A DNA stretch of 64,000 nucleotides from Kiloniella majae (GTDB lineage: Bacteria > Pseudomonadota > Alphaproteobacteria > Kiloniellales > Kiloniellaceae). Under the pieces are notes generated by a model. It was not told the origin of the DNA. It searched no databases and worked only from the letters and a program-made list of their open reading frames with translations. Below are positions 35,122 to 43,427 of the stretch, one piece after another. Position numbers and translations under genes: made by a program. Each line of letters opens with the position of its first letter. The first letter of the stretch is position 1. Location: positions 62,001 to 126,000 of the forward strand of contig NZ_MTSZ01000004.1 in NCBI RefSeq assembly GCF_002118315.1, written 5' to 3'.

Positions 35122-35877
35122 TTATTTTGCCCTGTGGCTTACTGCATCTCCAAAGGCTTTGAATATAGCTTTTGATGTTGTGTTATCATTGGCTTTGTAT
35201 TCTGGGTGCCATTGAACGCCCAACACAAAAGACTTTTGTCCAGGCATGGAAATCGCTTCAACAGTACCATCCTTTGCAACAGCATCGGCGATCAGTCCTT
35301 CACCGAGTTGATTTACAGCTTGATAGTGGAGTGAGTTTACGTTTGTTTCGTCGCTTTTAAGTATTTGAAACAAGCATCCTTCCTTTGAAATAGAAATCGT
35401 GTGATTTGGACCGTAATCGATTTCCATGTTCTTTGTATCGGGGCTGCTGTGATCCATGCGTCCCGGTATATCTCTAATCTGTGGATATAAACTGCCACCT
35501 AGGGCGACATTTAATTCCTGAAATCCTCTACAGATAGCGAGAAGAGGCACTTCCTGTTTAAGTGCTTCCTGTATCAAGGCAAAGGTAGTCTGATCCCGCA
35601 TTGGGTCATAGGGCTCTGCTTCACGAGAAGGAGCTGTATTATAGCGATCAGGGTGAACATTGCTGGCACTGCCGGTTAGCATAATACCATCCAGTTTTGA
35701 AACCAGTTTGGGTATATCCAATAAATCACCAAGCGCTGGGATGATTACTGGCATTGTATTTGATGAGACAGCCACGGCACGTAAATATTTGTCATCGACG
35801 GCATGGTAAGGTTTAGGCGTATCTGCTTTGTAAAGGCAGGCTGATACACCGATAATTGGCAGTACTGAATTGGTCAT
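35122..35877 (-). CDS. Gamma-glutamyl-gamma-aminobutyrate hydrolase family protein (class I glutamine amidotransferase, C26)
   Basis: The 251-residue protein belongs to the PuuD-like C26 peptidases that cleave gamma-glutamyl amide bonds. Its catalytic nucleophile is Cys116 in PLLAICRGFQELNVALGGSL, and the His-x-Glu dyad is in VLGVQWHPEY. The N-terminal PIIGVSACLY and GIMLTGSASNVHPDRY are family hallmarks. No polyamine-catabolism genes (puuABC) are adjacent, so the physiological substrate is open. It stands alone between the small-RNA region and a divergent fatty acid hydroxylase gene. Confidence 0.93.
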   Translation of the reverse strand: MTNSVLPIIGVSACLYKADTPKPYHAVDDKYLRAVAVSSNTMPVIIPALGDLLDIPKLVSKLDGIMLTGSASNVHPDRYNTAPSREAEPYDPMRDQTTFALIQEALKQEVPLLAICRGFQELNVALGGSLYPQIRDIPGRMDHSSPDTKNMEIDYGPNHTISISKEGCLFQILKSDETNVNSLHYQAVNQLGEGLIADAVAKDGTVEAISMPGQKSFVLGVQWHPEYKANDNTTSKAIFKAFGDAVSHRAK

Positions 35878-36043
35878 TGGATGTGCAGATCAAATATGTT
35901 CATGAAAACTTGATTTGCGATGGTACTGTTTACGCTATTGAGTGCAAGTCCCATATGCCGCCAGACAATAAATAGTATAATAATAGGCAAGAGCAATTTT
36001 GATGGAGAGTTAAGGAATGGATATTCAACTGTATGATGTATAA

Positions 36044-36841
36044 ATGGAAAATTTAGTAGAAGTAATATTGGCTTATAAAGCAGGGCTTGTTTTTTTATGG
36101 CTCTTATTTCTTTTTGTACTGGAGAGAGCTTTCCCTGTAGCGCCTTTGATAAATAGCGGGGGATGGTTTGAAAAGTATTTCCCGATAAGAGTCAGACGAA
36201 ATATAGGTCTATGGTTTTGTAATCTAATCCTGTCCCCATTGGTTGTCATTCCGATGACCGCATGGGCAGCAGCGCACATTGTTGGCTGGCGGCCGGAATT
36301 TTTATCTGGGAGTGCTGGGCTCATATTTGACCTTATTCTTTTGGACTGTCTGATCTATTGGTGGCATCGCCTGAATCATGAACTCCCTTTTCTCTGGCGA
36401 TTTCATGAAATACATCATTTGGATATGAATTTGGATACGACCTCAGCACTACGCTTTCACTTTGGTGAGGTTCTTCTATCCGCTTTCATGAGAGTATTTG
36501 TTGTTATTATTTTTGATATCACTTTGATATCTATCATTATATTTGAGGTTATTTTACTGATTTCAACGCTTTTCCATCATTCTAATGTGCGATTACCCGA
36601 TCAGTTTGAGAAAGCTTTATCGCTTGTCATTATTACGCCGGCTATTCACTGGATACATCATCACGCACTTCGGAATGATACGGATAGTAATTATGGGACA
36701 GTCTTCAGCTTTTGGGATAAAATCTTCCGATCAAAAAGTAGCACTCAAAGGGTGAGGAAAATGCAAATAGGTGTAGAAGGAGCGCAAGATAAGATCTTCG
36801 CCGAACTTCTGAAAAGGCCCTTCAAAAAAAGAAATCTTTAA
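36044..36841 (+). CDS. Fatty acid hydroxylase / sterol desaturase family protein
   Basis: This 265-residue integral membrane di-iron enzyme has the family's histidine clusters: HRLNH and HEIHH in the first block, FHHSN, and HWIHHH. About four hydrophobic segments precede and separate them. Family members hydroxylate or desaturate lipids; in bacteria the substrate is often an acyl chain of a membrane or LPS lipid. No ribosome-binding site is strong before the ATG. It converges with lolA with 5 nt between the genes; a weak hairpin with T-rich flanks spans the junction. Confidence 0.92.
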   Translation: MENLVEVILAYKAGLVFLWLLFLFVLERAFPVAPLINSGGWFEKYFPIRVRRNIGLWFCNLILSPLVVIPMTAWAAAHIVGWRPEFLSGSAGLIFDLILLDCLIYWWHRLNHELPFLWRFHEIHHLDMNLDTTSALRFHFGEVLLSAFMRVFVVIIFDITLISIIIFEVILLISTLFHHSNVRLPDQFEKALSLVIITPAIHWIHHHALRNDTDSNYGTVFSFWDKIFRSKSSTQRVRKMQIGVEGAQDKIFAELLKRPFKKRNL

Positions 36842-36846
36842 GGCTT

Positions 36847-37539
36847 TTATTTCTCAAGTTTTTTCTTCTTTAAATCTAGGTCGTCTGTTTTGAAAACAGA
36901 TTCATCTATTGCAGCATCATAAACCGGATTTAAAAGCGATACCTGCGTAGTAATGCCTTGGGCGTCAATAACTTCCCATTTTCTAAGTGAAATAGGATTG
37001 TCGCTGAATAGCAATGTCATCTGTGTGCCGTCTGACTCACCTTCAGCCCTTATTTCCAACTGAATAGTACTGTCCGCTTCTTGTGCGCTGAGGATTTGAA
37101 TATCTTTGTGTAGTTCAACTTTTTCACGAATTAGAAACCACAGTGGTGTTTTCCAAAGGGGGAGATAGGTCGACTGTTTAAGCTTTTTATCGAAATAAAG
37201 TAGTGTGACCCCATTCGCGATCATGACAATAGGAACGGGCTCGTCATATTCAAAACGCATACGACCTGGGCGTTGGATGTTAACATTTCCTTCGGCCAAA
37301 CTACCATTACTGGAAATTTGTATAAAGCGTGCTGAAACAGATTTCAGCTCGTTTAAATAGCCTTCTATGCGGCGGACGATAGACACTTCATCGGGGGAAA
37401 GTCCTTCCAGCCCGTTGGGTTCATTTGAATCGGCATAGGCTATTGATTTGGTAGACAAGGATGCTCCCGTGAACAGGAGCAGTGTTAAGACAGCTGTCAC
37501 CAAGGTTTTAACTGAAAATATTTGGGCGATCTTGATCAA
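36847..37539 (-). CDS. lolA: Outer-membrane lipoprotein carrier protein LolA
   Basis: LolA is the periplasmic chaperone that ferries lipoproteins from LolCDE to the outer membrane. A signal peptide (IFSVKTLVTAVLTLLLFTGA...AYA) is followed by the LolA fold with YLNELKSVSARFIQIS, GRMRFEYDEPVPIVMIANG and LYFDKKLKQSTYLPL. I place the start at TTG 37539, which has AAGGA 6 nt upstream; an in-frame TTG at 37560 lacks one. It lies 62-83 nt after ftsK on the same strand, a frequent alphaproteobacterial pairing. Confidence 0.94.
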   Translation of the reverse strand: MIKIAQIFSVKTLVTAVLTLLLFTGASLSTKSIAYADSNEPNGLEGLSPDEVSIVRRIEGYLNELKSVSARFIQISSNGSLAEGNVNIQRPGRMRFEYDEPVPIVMIANGVTLLYFDKKLKQSTYLPLWKTPLWFLIREKVELHKDIQILSAQEADSTIQLEIRAEGESDGTQMTLLFSDNPISLRKWEVIDAQGITTQVSLLNPVYDAAIDESVFKTDDLDLKKKKLEK

Positions 37540-37622
37540 AGTTTGATCCTTATAAACCAATAGTTCGATAATACGTTTGTGCGTTGTGTCGCGATTGAAA
37601 ACAAGACGTATCTCTACGTATT

Positions 37623-40007
37623 TTATTCATCTCTGTCCGGGACAAGAACTTCGCGTTTCCCCACGTGATTGGCGGATGAAATGACGCCTTCATCTTCCAT
37701 CCGTTCAATGATTGTAGCGGCTCGGTTATATCCGATTTGAAGGCGTCGTTGAACATAGCTTGTGGATGCTTTTCGGCTTTTAATCACCTCAGCAACAGCT
37801 CTGTCGTAAAGTTCATCAGCCTTGCTGCTATTCCCACCACTACTGGATGGAGCTGCTGCGTCGAAATCAGGGCTTTCAGAGTCTTCGGTCGTTACTGATT
37901 CGATGTAGTTTGGCATGGCCTGTTTCTTCAGCCAGTTTACGACTTCCTCGACCTCTTCGTCAGTTACCAGTGGGCCGTGGACACGCTGAATTCTTCCGCC
38001 TTGCCCCATGTATAGCATGTCACCTTGTCCAAGAAGCTGTTCAGCGCCCTGTTCCCCAAGAATCGTACGGCTGTCAATTTTTGACGTCACGTGGAAGCTG
38101 ATACGCGTCGGGAAGTTTGCTTTGATTGTACCGGTGATAACATCAACAGATGGTCGCTGTGTCGCCATCATAATGTGGATGCCCGCAGCACGGGCCATTT
38201 GTGCAAGCCGTTGAATCGCAGCTTCAATGTCCTTGCCAGCCACAAGCATAAGATCGGCCATTTCATCGACAACAACGACGATATAGGGCAGGGCATTCAT
38301 ATCAAACGGCTGTTCTTCGTGGATAGGCTGCCCGGTTTCCGGATCAAAGCCTGTCTGAACCTTACGTGTCAGAATTTCACCGTTCTTGCGTGCTTCTGCC
38401 ATTCTGGCGTTGTACCCGTCGATGTTCCGGACACCCAGCTTGGACATGGCACGATAACGGTCTTCCATTTCACGCACGGTCCATTTTAGGGCAACGACTG
38501 CCTTTTTCGGTTCGGTCACCACGGGTGCTAACAGATGTGGAATATTATCGTAGACGGACAGTTCCAACATTTTGGGATCGATCATGATGAATTTACATTC
38601 ATCTGGCGTAAAGCGGTATAAGAGTGAAAGAATCATGGCATTTACGGCCACTGATTTACCAGATCCCGTCGTACCGGCAATCAGCAAGTGTGGCATGCGG
38701 GCAAGATCCACAATGGATGGGATGCCGCCGATATCTTTCCCCAGGATAATGGGGAGCTTGCCTTTGTCTTTGTCGTAGTCGCTGGATCCCATCAATTCTT
38801 GCAGATAGACGGTTTGCCGTTTGCTGTTTGGCAGTTCTATACCAATTGTCGTTGATCCGGGAACAACGGCGACACGTACCGAAATTGCTGACATTGATCG
38901 GGCGACATCATCGGCAAGACCAACAACCCGGCTGGTTTTGGTGCCGGGGGCGGGTTCCAGCTCATAGCGTGTAACGACTGGACCGGGGCGGATTGTGACG
39001 ATCTCTCCTTTGACACCAAAATCGTCAAGAACCGTTTCAAGCAAGCGTGCGGTTTTCTCCAGTGCGTCTTTGCTAAGACTGTTTTTACCTGAATCACTAG
39101 GGGGGTCGTTGAGTATGGAAATCGGTGGCAACTCATATTCGCCATCAACGGTTTCCAGGTTGAGGCGGCCTTGTTCTTCTGCCTTGATCCGTTTACTTGG
39201 TTTTGTAGTTTTTGCAGATGTTTCAACGCGGGCGTTGGTAATTTTTTCGTCTTCCAGGGTTGGTTCAATCCGATCTTTCTTTGCCCGCCTGCGGATGGCT
39301 TGATCTCTTTTTCCGCGAATATCAGGAGTCTCATCCTCTTCATCGCGATTTCTTTTGAAGGGATTGGGGGCGTTAAAGATATGTTTGATCTGACCTGCTG
39401 CGGAGAAGCCAAACTTTAACCCGCGTCCAATCGTTTGCCATTCGTCCTTTCTGAGGGCGACGGCATAGAGGAAAAGAGGGATGGCAATGAGGAATGAAAT
39501 CAGAGAGAGCACCCAGGATAAATTACTTAAATAGGGTTGTGACTCGTTAAGTGCCAACTGCCCAAATGTGCCGCCCAGATTGGATGTGTGTCCTTGTCCC
39601 AGCCATCCTTCTGACTGTGGTAGGCCAGCAAAAGCAATGAAGAGCGCGATGATTAAGAGAGGGATAGTTAAGGTTCTGATCCATGGGTGGCTAAGGCTGT
39701 GATCTTTAAAACATCTCCAGCACCAGGCAGCGAGTATAAGTGGCAGGCAATATACGGATAAGCCCACGAAGGGCAGCATGAAGCTGGCGATCTGTGCCCC
39801 GTATATACCGAGTAAATTTTCTGCAATATCATCAGTAGCCCTGTTAAATCCGGGGTCTGTAGGGCTATAGGTCGCCAGAGACAGGAATAGCGCGCCCCCT
39901 GTAAGAAGTAGTATGAAGCCGAGGCATTCCATAAGGCGTTTTTGGAAAAAGACGCCTGTGCCCTGAGGAAGAAGTTGTACTTTATCTGATTTGGCTGACC
40001 GTGCCAT
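37623..40007 (-). CDS. ftsK: DNA translocase FtsK
   Basis: FtsK pumps chromosomal DNA through the division septum and activates XerCD recombination at dif. The 794-residue protein has four N-terminal membrane helices (about residues 25-190), a short charged linker, the RecA-like motor with Walker A AGTTGSGKSVAVNA at about 440-450 and Walker B VVVVDEMADLMLV, and the C-terminal winged-helix gamma domain (ASTSYVQRRLQIGYNRAATIIERMEDEGVI). Its ATG overlaps the stop of the upstream aminotransferase gene (TAATG). Confidence 0.98.
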   Translation of the reverse strand: MARSAKSDKVQLLPQGTGVFFQKRLMECLGFILLLTGGALFLSLATYSPTDPGFNRATDDIAENLLGIYGAQIASFMLPFVGLSVYCLPLILAAWCWRCFKDHSLSHPWIRTLTIPLLIIALFIAFAGLPQSEGWLGQGHTSNLGGTFGQLALNESQPYLSNLSWVLSLISFLIAIPLFLYAVALRKDEWQTIGRGLKFGFSAAGQIKHIFNAPNPFKRNRDEEDETPDIRGKRDQAIRRRAKKDRIEPTLEDEKITNARVETSAKTTKPSKRIKAEEQGRLNLETVDGEYELPPISILNDPPSDSGKNSLSKDALEKTARLLETVLDDFGVKGEIVTIRPGPVVTRYELEPAPGTKTSRVVGLADDVARSMSAISVRVAVVPGSTTIGIELPNSKRQTVYLQELMGSSDYDKDKGKLPIILGKDIGGIPSIVDLARMPHLLIAGTTGSGKSVAVNAMILSLLYRFTPDECKFIMIDPKMLELSVYDNIPHLLAPVVTEPKKAVVALKWTVREMEDRYRAMSKLGVRNIDGYNARMAEARKNGEILTRKVQTGFDPETGQPIHEEQPFDMNALPYIVVVVDEMADLMLVAGKDIEAAIQRLAQMARAAGIHIMMATQRPSVDVITGTIKANFPTRISFHVTSKIDSRTILGEQGAEQLLGQGDMLYMGQGGRIQRVHGPLVTDEEVEEVVNWLKKQAMPNYIESVTTEDSESPDFDAAAPSSSGGNSSKADELYDRAVAEVIKSRKASTSYVQRRLQIGYNRAATIIERMEDEGVISSANHVGKREVLVPDRDE

Positions 40008-41308
40008 TAATTACGAACTCCCAAATCGTTAGCTTCAGAGTTTTTTATACTGGCGAGTAGGTTGCGAATACTTTCAAGAGCCTTTTCCGTAAATCCGGGA
40101 TCGTACACTAGAGCAAGTCGAATATACCGATCTCCGGGGGATGATCCTGTATTGTTGGCGTGGCTCATATAAGCGCCAGGCATGACACGGATGCCTGCTT
40201 CCTGCCAAAGCCGTTTTGTAATCTCTATACCATCACCGACTTCTAACCATAGGCAAAACCCACCGGCAGGAATCTCTACAGGAACGCTTTTCCCGAGGAT
40301 TTTTTGTGCAAGATCGAAGTTTTTCTTATAGAGCGCACGGTTAACCTCTACATGCTTCTCATCTTGCCATAACCGTGTTCCTGCGGCTTGTATGGGGATG
40401 GGAACCCCTGCGCCACCAACTTGACAGGTTGTGTTAATCATAGAGATCCATTTCTCATCTCCGGCAATAAAGCCGCAACGAAGACCAGCAGCGCTTGATC
40501 GTTTAGAAAGGGAATGAAAAACCAAAATATTGGCCAAGGGATCAGGGTGAGAGTTGCCTGGAAAACTTGTTTCCAGTTCGGCCGCTATTTCTCCGGCTAT
40601 TTCTAAAGCTGAATGAGGGGGCGTATCAGTATAGATTTCAGCGTAACATTCATCAAAGACGACAACAAAATTGTACTTTCGAGCCAGAGAAATCAGATCT
40701 TTGATTCGCTGGGGATCTGCAACTGCTCCCTCTGGGTTAGAGGGGCTGCAAAGCACGCAAAGCTCGGTTCGCTTTAAGATATCTTCGGGAACTGTCGTGT
40801 AATCAGGCAGATAGCCGCTTTCTTTGGTTGCGCTGACGGTTACAACTTCTGCCGCCGCTGCGGCTGCGGCACCAGTATAGACATGATAACAGGGATTGGG
40901 AGTAAGGAACACAGGGGATTCTTCACCTTTTTTAGGTGTTGAAAGCACTGTGAGGGCTGTCATAAAAAGCCCCTCTCGAGTGCCGGGAACAGCTAGAACA
41001 TGTTTGGCTGGATCTATAAAGTTTTCTGGCAGTTTGTAGCGTTGCTGCAGCCAGTTAGCGCTGGCAGAAAGATATTCAGGCGCCCCTTTTGATAGCGGGT
41101 ATTTTGACCAGCTCTTTGCAGCTTTTTCTATTTCTTCGGCAACAAATGCGGGTGGTTGTGTCTGGGGTTCGCCGATAGAAAGATTGATCACCTCTCCATC
41201 TTTCAGGCATGAGCGACCGGCGGGAATATCTTCGAGCAAGGCACGAAGACGAGTAAAGGGATGAAATTCCTGTAATTTTTGGCGGTCAACAAACTGTCGT
41301 GTAATCAC
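40007..41308 (-). CDS. Class I/II aminotransferase (DapC-like)
   Basis: This PLP-dependent fold-type I aminotransferase most resembles succinyldiaminopimelate aminotransferase DapC by its INLSIGEPQTQPPAFV start, CSPSNPEGAV, VVVFDECYAEIY and the PLP-lysine segment VFHSLSKRSSAAGLRCGFIAG. DapC would supply meso-diaminopimelate for lysine and peptidoglycan. I place the start at GTG 41308, close to where family members begin; an in-frame ATG at 41350 would add 14 residues without a ribosome-binding site. It is coupled to ftsK by TAATG. Other substrates cannot be excluded. Confidence 0.9.
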   Translation of the reverse strand: MITRQFVDRQKLQEFHPFTRLRALLEDIPAGRSCLKDGEVINLSIGEPQTQPPAFVAEEIEKAAKSWSKYPLSKGAPEYLSASANWLQQRYKLPENFIDPAKHVLAVPGTREGLFMTALTVLSTPKKGEESPVFLTPNPCYHVYTGAAAAAAAEVVTVSATKESGYLPDYTTVPEDILKRTELCVLCSPSNPEGAVADPQRIKDLISLARKYNFVVVFDECYAEIYTDTPPHSALEIAGEIAAELETSFPGNSHPDPLANILVFHSLSKRSSAAGLRCGFIAGDEKWISMINTTCQVGGAGVPIPIQAAGTRLWQDEKHVEVNRALYKKNFDLAQKILGKSVPVEIPAGGFCLWLEVGDGIEITKRLWQEAGIRVMPGAYMSHANNTGSSPGDRYIRLALVYDPGFTEKALESIRNLLASIKNSEANDLGVRN

Positions 41309-41440
41309 GTGAACTCTTAACCTCAGACTCTTTAATGTTTTGATCAGCATAAATTAGGTTTTAATTAATGTAACTAAATACCAATTCGGGCAAGAGCGTG
41401 GCTAGAGAAAAGAAAATTTTTTGCGCGTTTATTAATCTAC

Positions 41441-41480
41441 TTAATAAAAAGACCGCCTATCACGGGGATGTGATAGGCGG
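41441..41480 (-). terminator. Intrinsic terminator downstream of amtB
   Basis: On the minus strand CCGCCTATCAC (41470-41480), a 6-nt loop ATCCCC and GTGATAGGCGG (41453-41463) form a perfect 11-bp stem followed by TCTTTTTATTAAG. It ends the amtB transcript or the RNA derived from its 3' UTR. Confidence 0.92.
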
Positions 41481-41628
41481 CAAGTTAAGACCCTACTAGG
41501 AAAGAGCTCGGATAGCGGTCTGTAGGGCCTAAGGAGGATGAGACGTACCGGAAAAGGGATTAACCGGATGTCTCAGGTGATTTCACGATAGGCTGTGAAA
41601 TCACCAACTTCAGTGGGGAGACTGAAAA
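41441..41628 (-). ncRNA. Structured amtB 3' UTR / candidate 3'-UTR-derived small RNA
   Basis: Downstream of the amtB stop the minus strand folds into a chain of hairpins: TTCAGT/ACTGAA (41621-41626 with 41609-41614, loop CTCCCC); a perfect 11-bp stem GGTGATTTCAC (41595-41605 with 41576-41586); a two-part stem GAGAC+CCGG (41540-41551 with 41564-41574); CCCTAC/GTAGGG (41522-41527 with 41491-41496); and an 11-bp terminator hairpin (41453-41480, loop ATCCCC). A single-stranded CCTCCTTA at 41530-41537 copies the 16S rRNA anti-Shine-Dalgarno tail. It may be only a stable 3' UTR, or may be cut out as a regulatory RNA. Confidence 0.6.
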
Positions 41629-41630
41629 CG

Positions 41631-43016
41631 TTAGACGAGTTTCTGTGAACCTCGTCCAAATTCTGGGTAGGCTTCCAAACCTAGTTCGCTGACATCAAGA
41701 CCGTTGTATTCGTCTTCTTCGGAAATTCGAATGCCAACAGTTATTTTGAGTAGGATCCAAAGGCCGGTGCTGCAGATAATGGTGAAAGCACCAATGGCAA
41801 CGATACCGGTTAGCTGGGACACAATGGTTCCAGAACCAAAGATCCCTACAGCCAGTGTTCCCCAGATACCTGCACAGAGGTGAACAGGAATAGCACCGAC
41901 AACATCATCAATTTGCAGGCTATCAAGCAGGGGAACGGCAAAGACGACGATCGCACCACCAATACCACCGATGATAATGGCCATATATGCGTGGGAAACA
42001 TCTGGTCCTGCGGTAATCGCGACCAAACCGGCAAGAGCACCGTTAAGAGCCATTGTGAGGTCAATTTTTTTGTAGAGAAGCTGTGTCAGGGTCATGGCTA
42101 CGACAACACCTGCGGCAGCTGCGATGTTTGTATTCACAAAAACAATGGCCATGGCGACGGCATCTGCTGCTGAACCAAGTGCGAGCTGCGATCCGCCGTT
42201 AAATCCAAACCAGCCCATCCACAGAATAAATGTACCGAGTGTGGCAAGTGGTAGATTGGATCCTGGAATTGGTTTTACCCGACCATCTGTTGAGAATTTA
42301 CCTTTGCGTGGGCCGAGCACAATTGCACCGGTAAGGGCTGCCCATCCGCCGACTGAGTGAACGATGCTTGATCCGGCAAAGTCACTAAAGCCAAGCTCGG
42401 CCAGCCAGCCACCGCCCCAGCTCCAGGAAGCCTGAATTGGGTAGATAACGGCGGTTAGAACTGCAATGAATAACATAAAGGGCCAGAATTTTATGCGCTC
42501 GGCGAGCGTGCCTGAAACAATGGATGCTGTTGCGGCAACAAAAACCATCTGGAAGAACCAGTCAGACATAACGGAATAGCCGTTTGATGTAACTGCTGTG
42601 ATCAATTCTTCTGTGCTACTCTCTGCGGAAAGCAGCGCGACTTCTGCGTCGCCCGAATCATAGAAAAAGCTGAAAGTTCCGATAAAGCCACCTTCTTCTA
42701 CACCTACATACAGCAGATTATAGCCGACGAGATAAAACATAAGGCCTGCAATAGAATAGAGCGCAATGTTCTTGAGACAGATTGCGGCGGTGTTTTTACT
42801 TCGAACCAAGCCTGCTTCGAGCATGGCAAAGCCTGCGGCCATCCACATGACTAGAACACCGTTTATCAAAAAAGAAAATGTGTTGAAGACAAAAGCGGTT
42901 TCTTCTGTTACCGCCGCTTGTGCTGGTACCGAGGCTACCAACAGTGAGGCCGTTATCGCAGAAAATGCGACAATATTTCTGCAGGATTTTTTGTTGGAAT
43001 TAAGAAAGCTGGACAT
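41631..43016 (-). CDS. amtB: Ammonium transporter AmtB
   Basis: This Amt/Rh-family channel conducts ammonia/ammonium across the inner membrane. A cleavable signal peptide (AITASLLVASVPAQA) is followed by eleven predicted helices. It has the WMAAGFAMLEAGLVRSKN motif near the first helix, WSWGGGWLAELGFSDFAGSSIVHSVGG with the pore His, GFNGGSQLAL, and CAGIWGTLAVGIFG with the second-half pore region. I choose ATG 43016 because GGAAGA lies 5 nt upstream; ATG 43028 would place that site inside the gene. No glnK gene is adjacent, unlike the common glnK-amtB pair. A sigma-54-like promoter precedes it. Confidence 0.96.
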   Translation of the reverse strand: MSSFLNSNKKSCRNIVAFSAITASLLVASVPAQAAVTEETAFVFNTFSFLINGVLVMWMAAGFAMLEAGLVRSKNTAAICLKNIALYSIAGLMFYLVGYNLLYVGVEEGGFIGTFSFFYDSGDAEVALLSAESSTEELITAVTSNGYSVMSDWFFQMVFVAATASIVSGTLAERIKFWPFMLFIAVLTAVIYPIQASWSWGGGWLAELGFSDFAGSSIVHSVGGWAALTGAIVLGPRKGKFSTDGRVKPIPGSNLPLATLGTFILWMGWFGFNGGSQLALGSAADAVAMAIVFVNTNIAAAAGVVVAMTLTQLLYKKIDLTMALNGALAGLVAITAGPDVSHAYMAIIIGGIGGAIVVFAVPLLDSLQIDDVVGAIPVHLCAGIWGTLAVGIFGSGTIVSQLTGIVAIGAFTIICSTGLWILLKITVGIRISEEDEYNGLDVSELGLEAYPEFGRGSQKLV

Positions 43017-43058
43017 TGTTTCTTCCATTATTTGCGTTCTGGGACTGACCTACTAGTT

Positions 43059-43073
43059 CCAAGAAACGTGCCA
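43059..43073 (-). promoter_or_regulatory. Sigma-54-type promoter of amtB
   Basis: On the minus strand TGGCAC (43068-43073), five bases and TTGG (43059-43062) match the sigma-54 consensus TGGCAC-N5-TTGC with one mismatch, at the last base of the -12 element. It would start transcription about 30 nt before the amtB ATG. Nitrogen control through NtrC is the expected mode for amtB; I do not see a clean NtrC palindrome upstream. Confidence 0.7.
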
Positions 43074-43168
43074 ACTTTTAAAAAAAATAATATTGTTTAA
43101 TTTCAAATAGATATAGGTTGTATATGGCACTTGGGTGTGGATTCAAATTGTGCAATGCAAAATAATTA

Positions 43169-43216
43169 ATGTCTAAATTTTAATCACGACATATCAAGTG
43201 ATTAAAATTTAGACAT
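43169..43216. repeat. Perfect 18-bp AT-rich inverted repeat between amtB and tamA
   Basis: ATGTCTAAATTTTAATCA (43169-43186) is repeated exactly in reverse complement at 43199-43216 around a 12-nt spacer. It lies ~100 nt upstream of the amtB sigma-54 promoter and ~200 nt upstream of tamA, within a 411-nt divergent region (43017-43427) that otherwise shows only AT-rich sequence. The stem has few GC pairs and no following T-tract, so a protein-binding operator is more likely than a terminator. Confidence 0.9.
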
Positions 43217-43427
43217 GTGTGAGATACTCATTTATAAATAGGTAAAAGCCACGATTGAATAGTTGTTTATAAAGCTATAGTCATTGATAGGTAGAGTTTA
43301 GGGGAAGTGTTATTCTTCTGTACTAAGGCATTTTATGGGTTAATCCGATTGGGCATGCTGGTTAGAATGAGGCCCAAATAGAACTCCAAATAGAACTATA
43401 GTGCAGAAACAACAGGGTGCGCTCTTT

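Noticed and set aside
41441-41628. Riboswitch
   Set aside because: The structured region lies downstream of amtB and is followed by no gene on its own strand within a leader's distance; it ends in a terminator.
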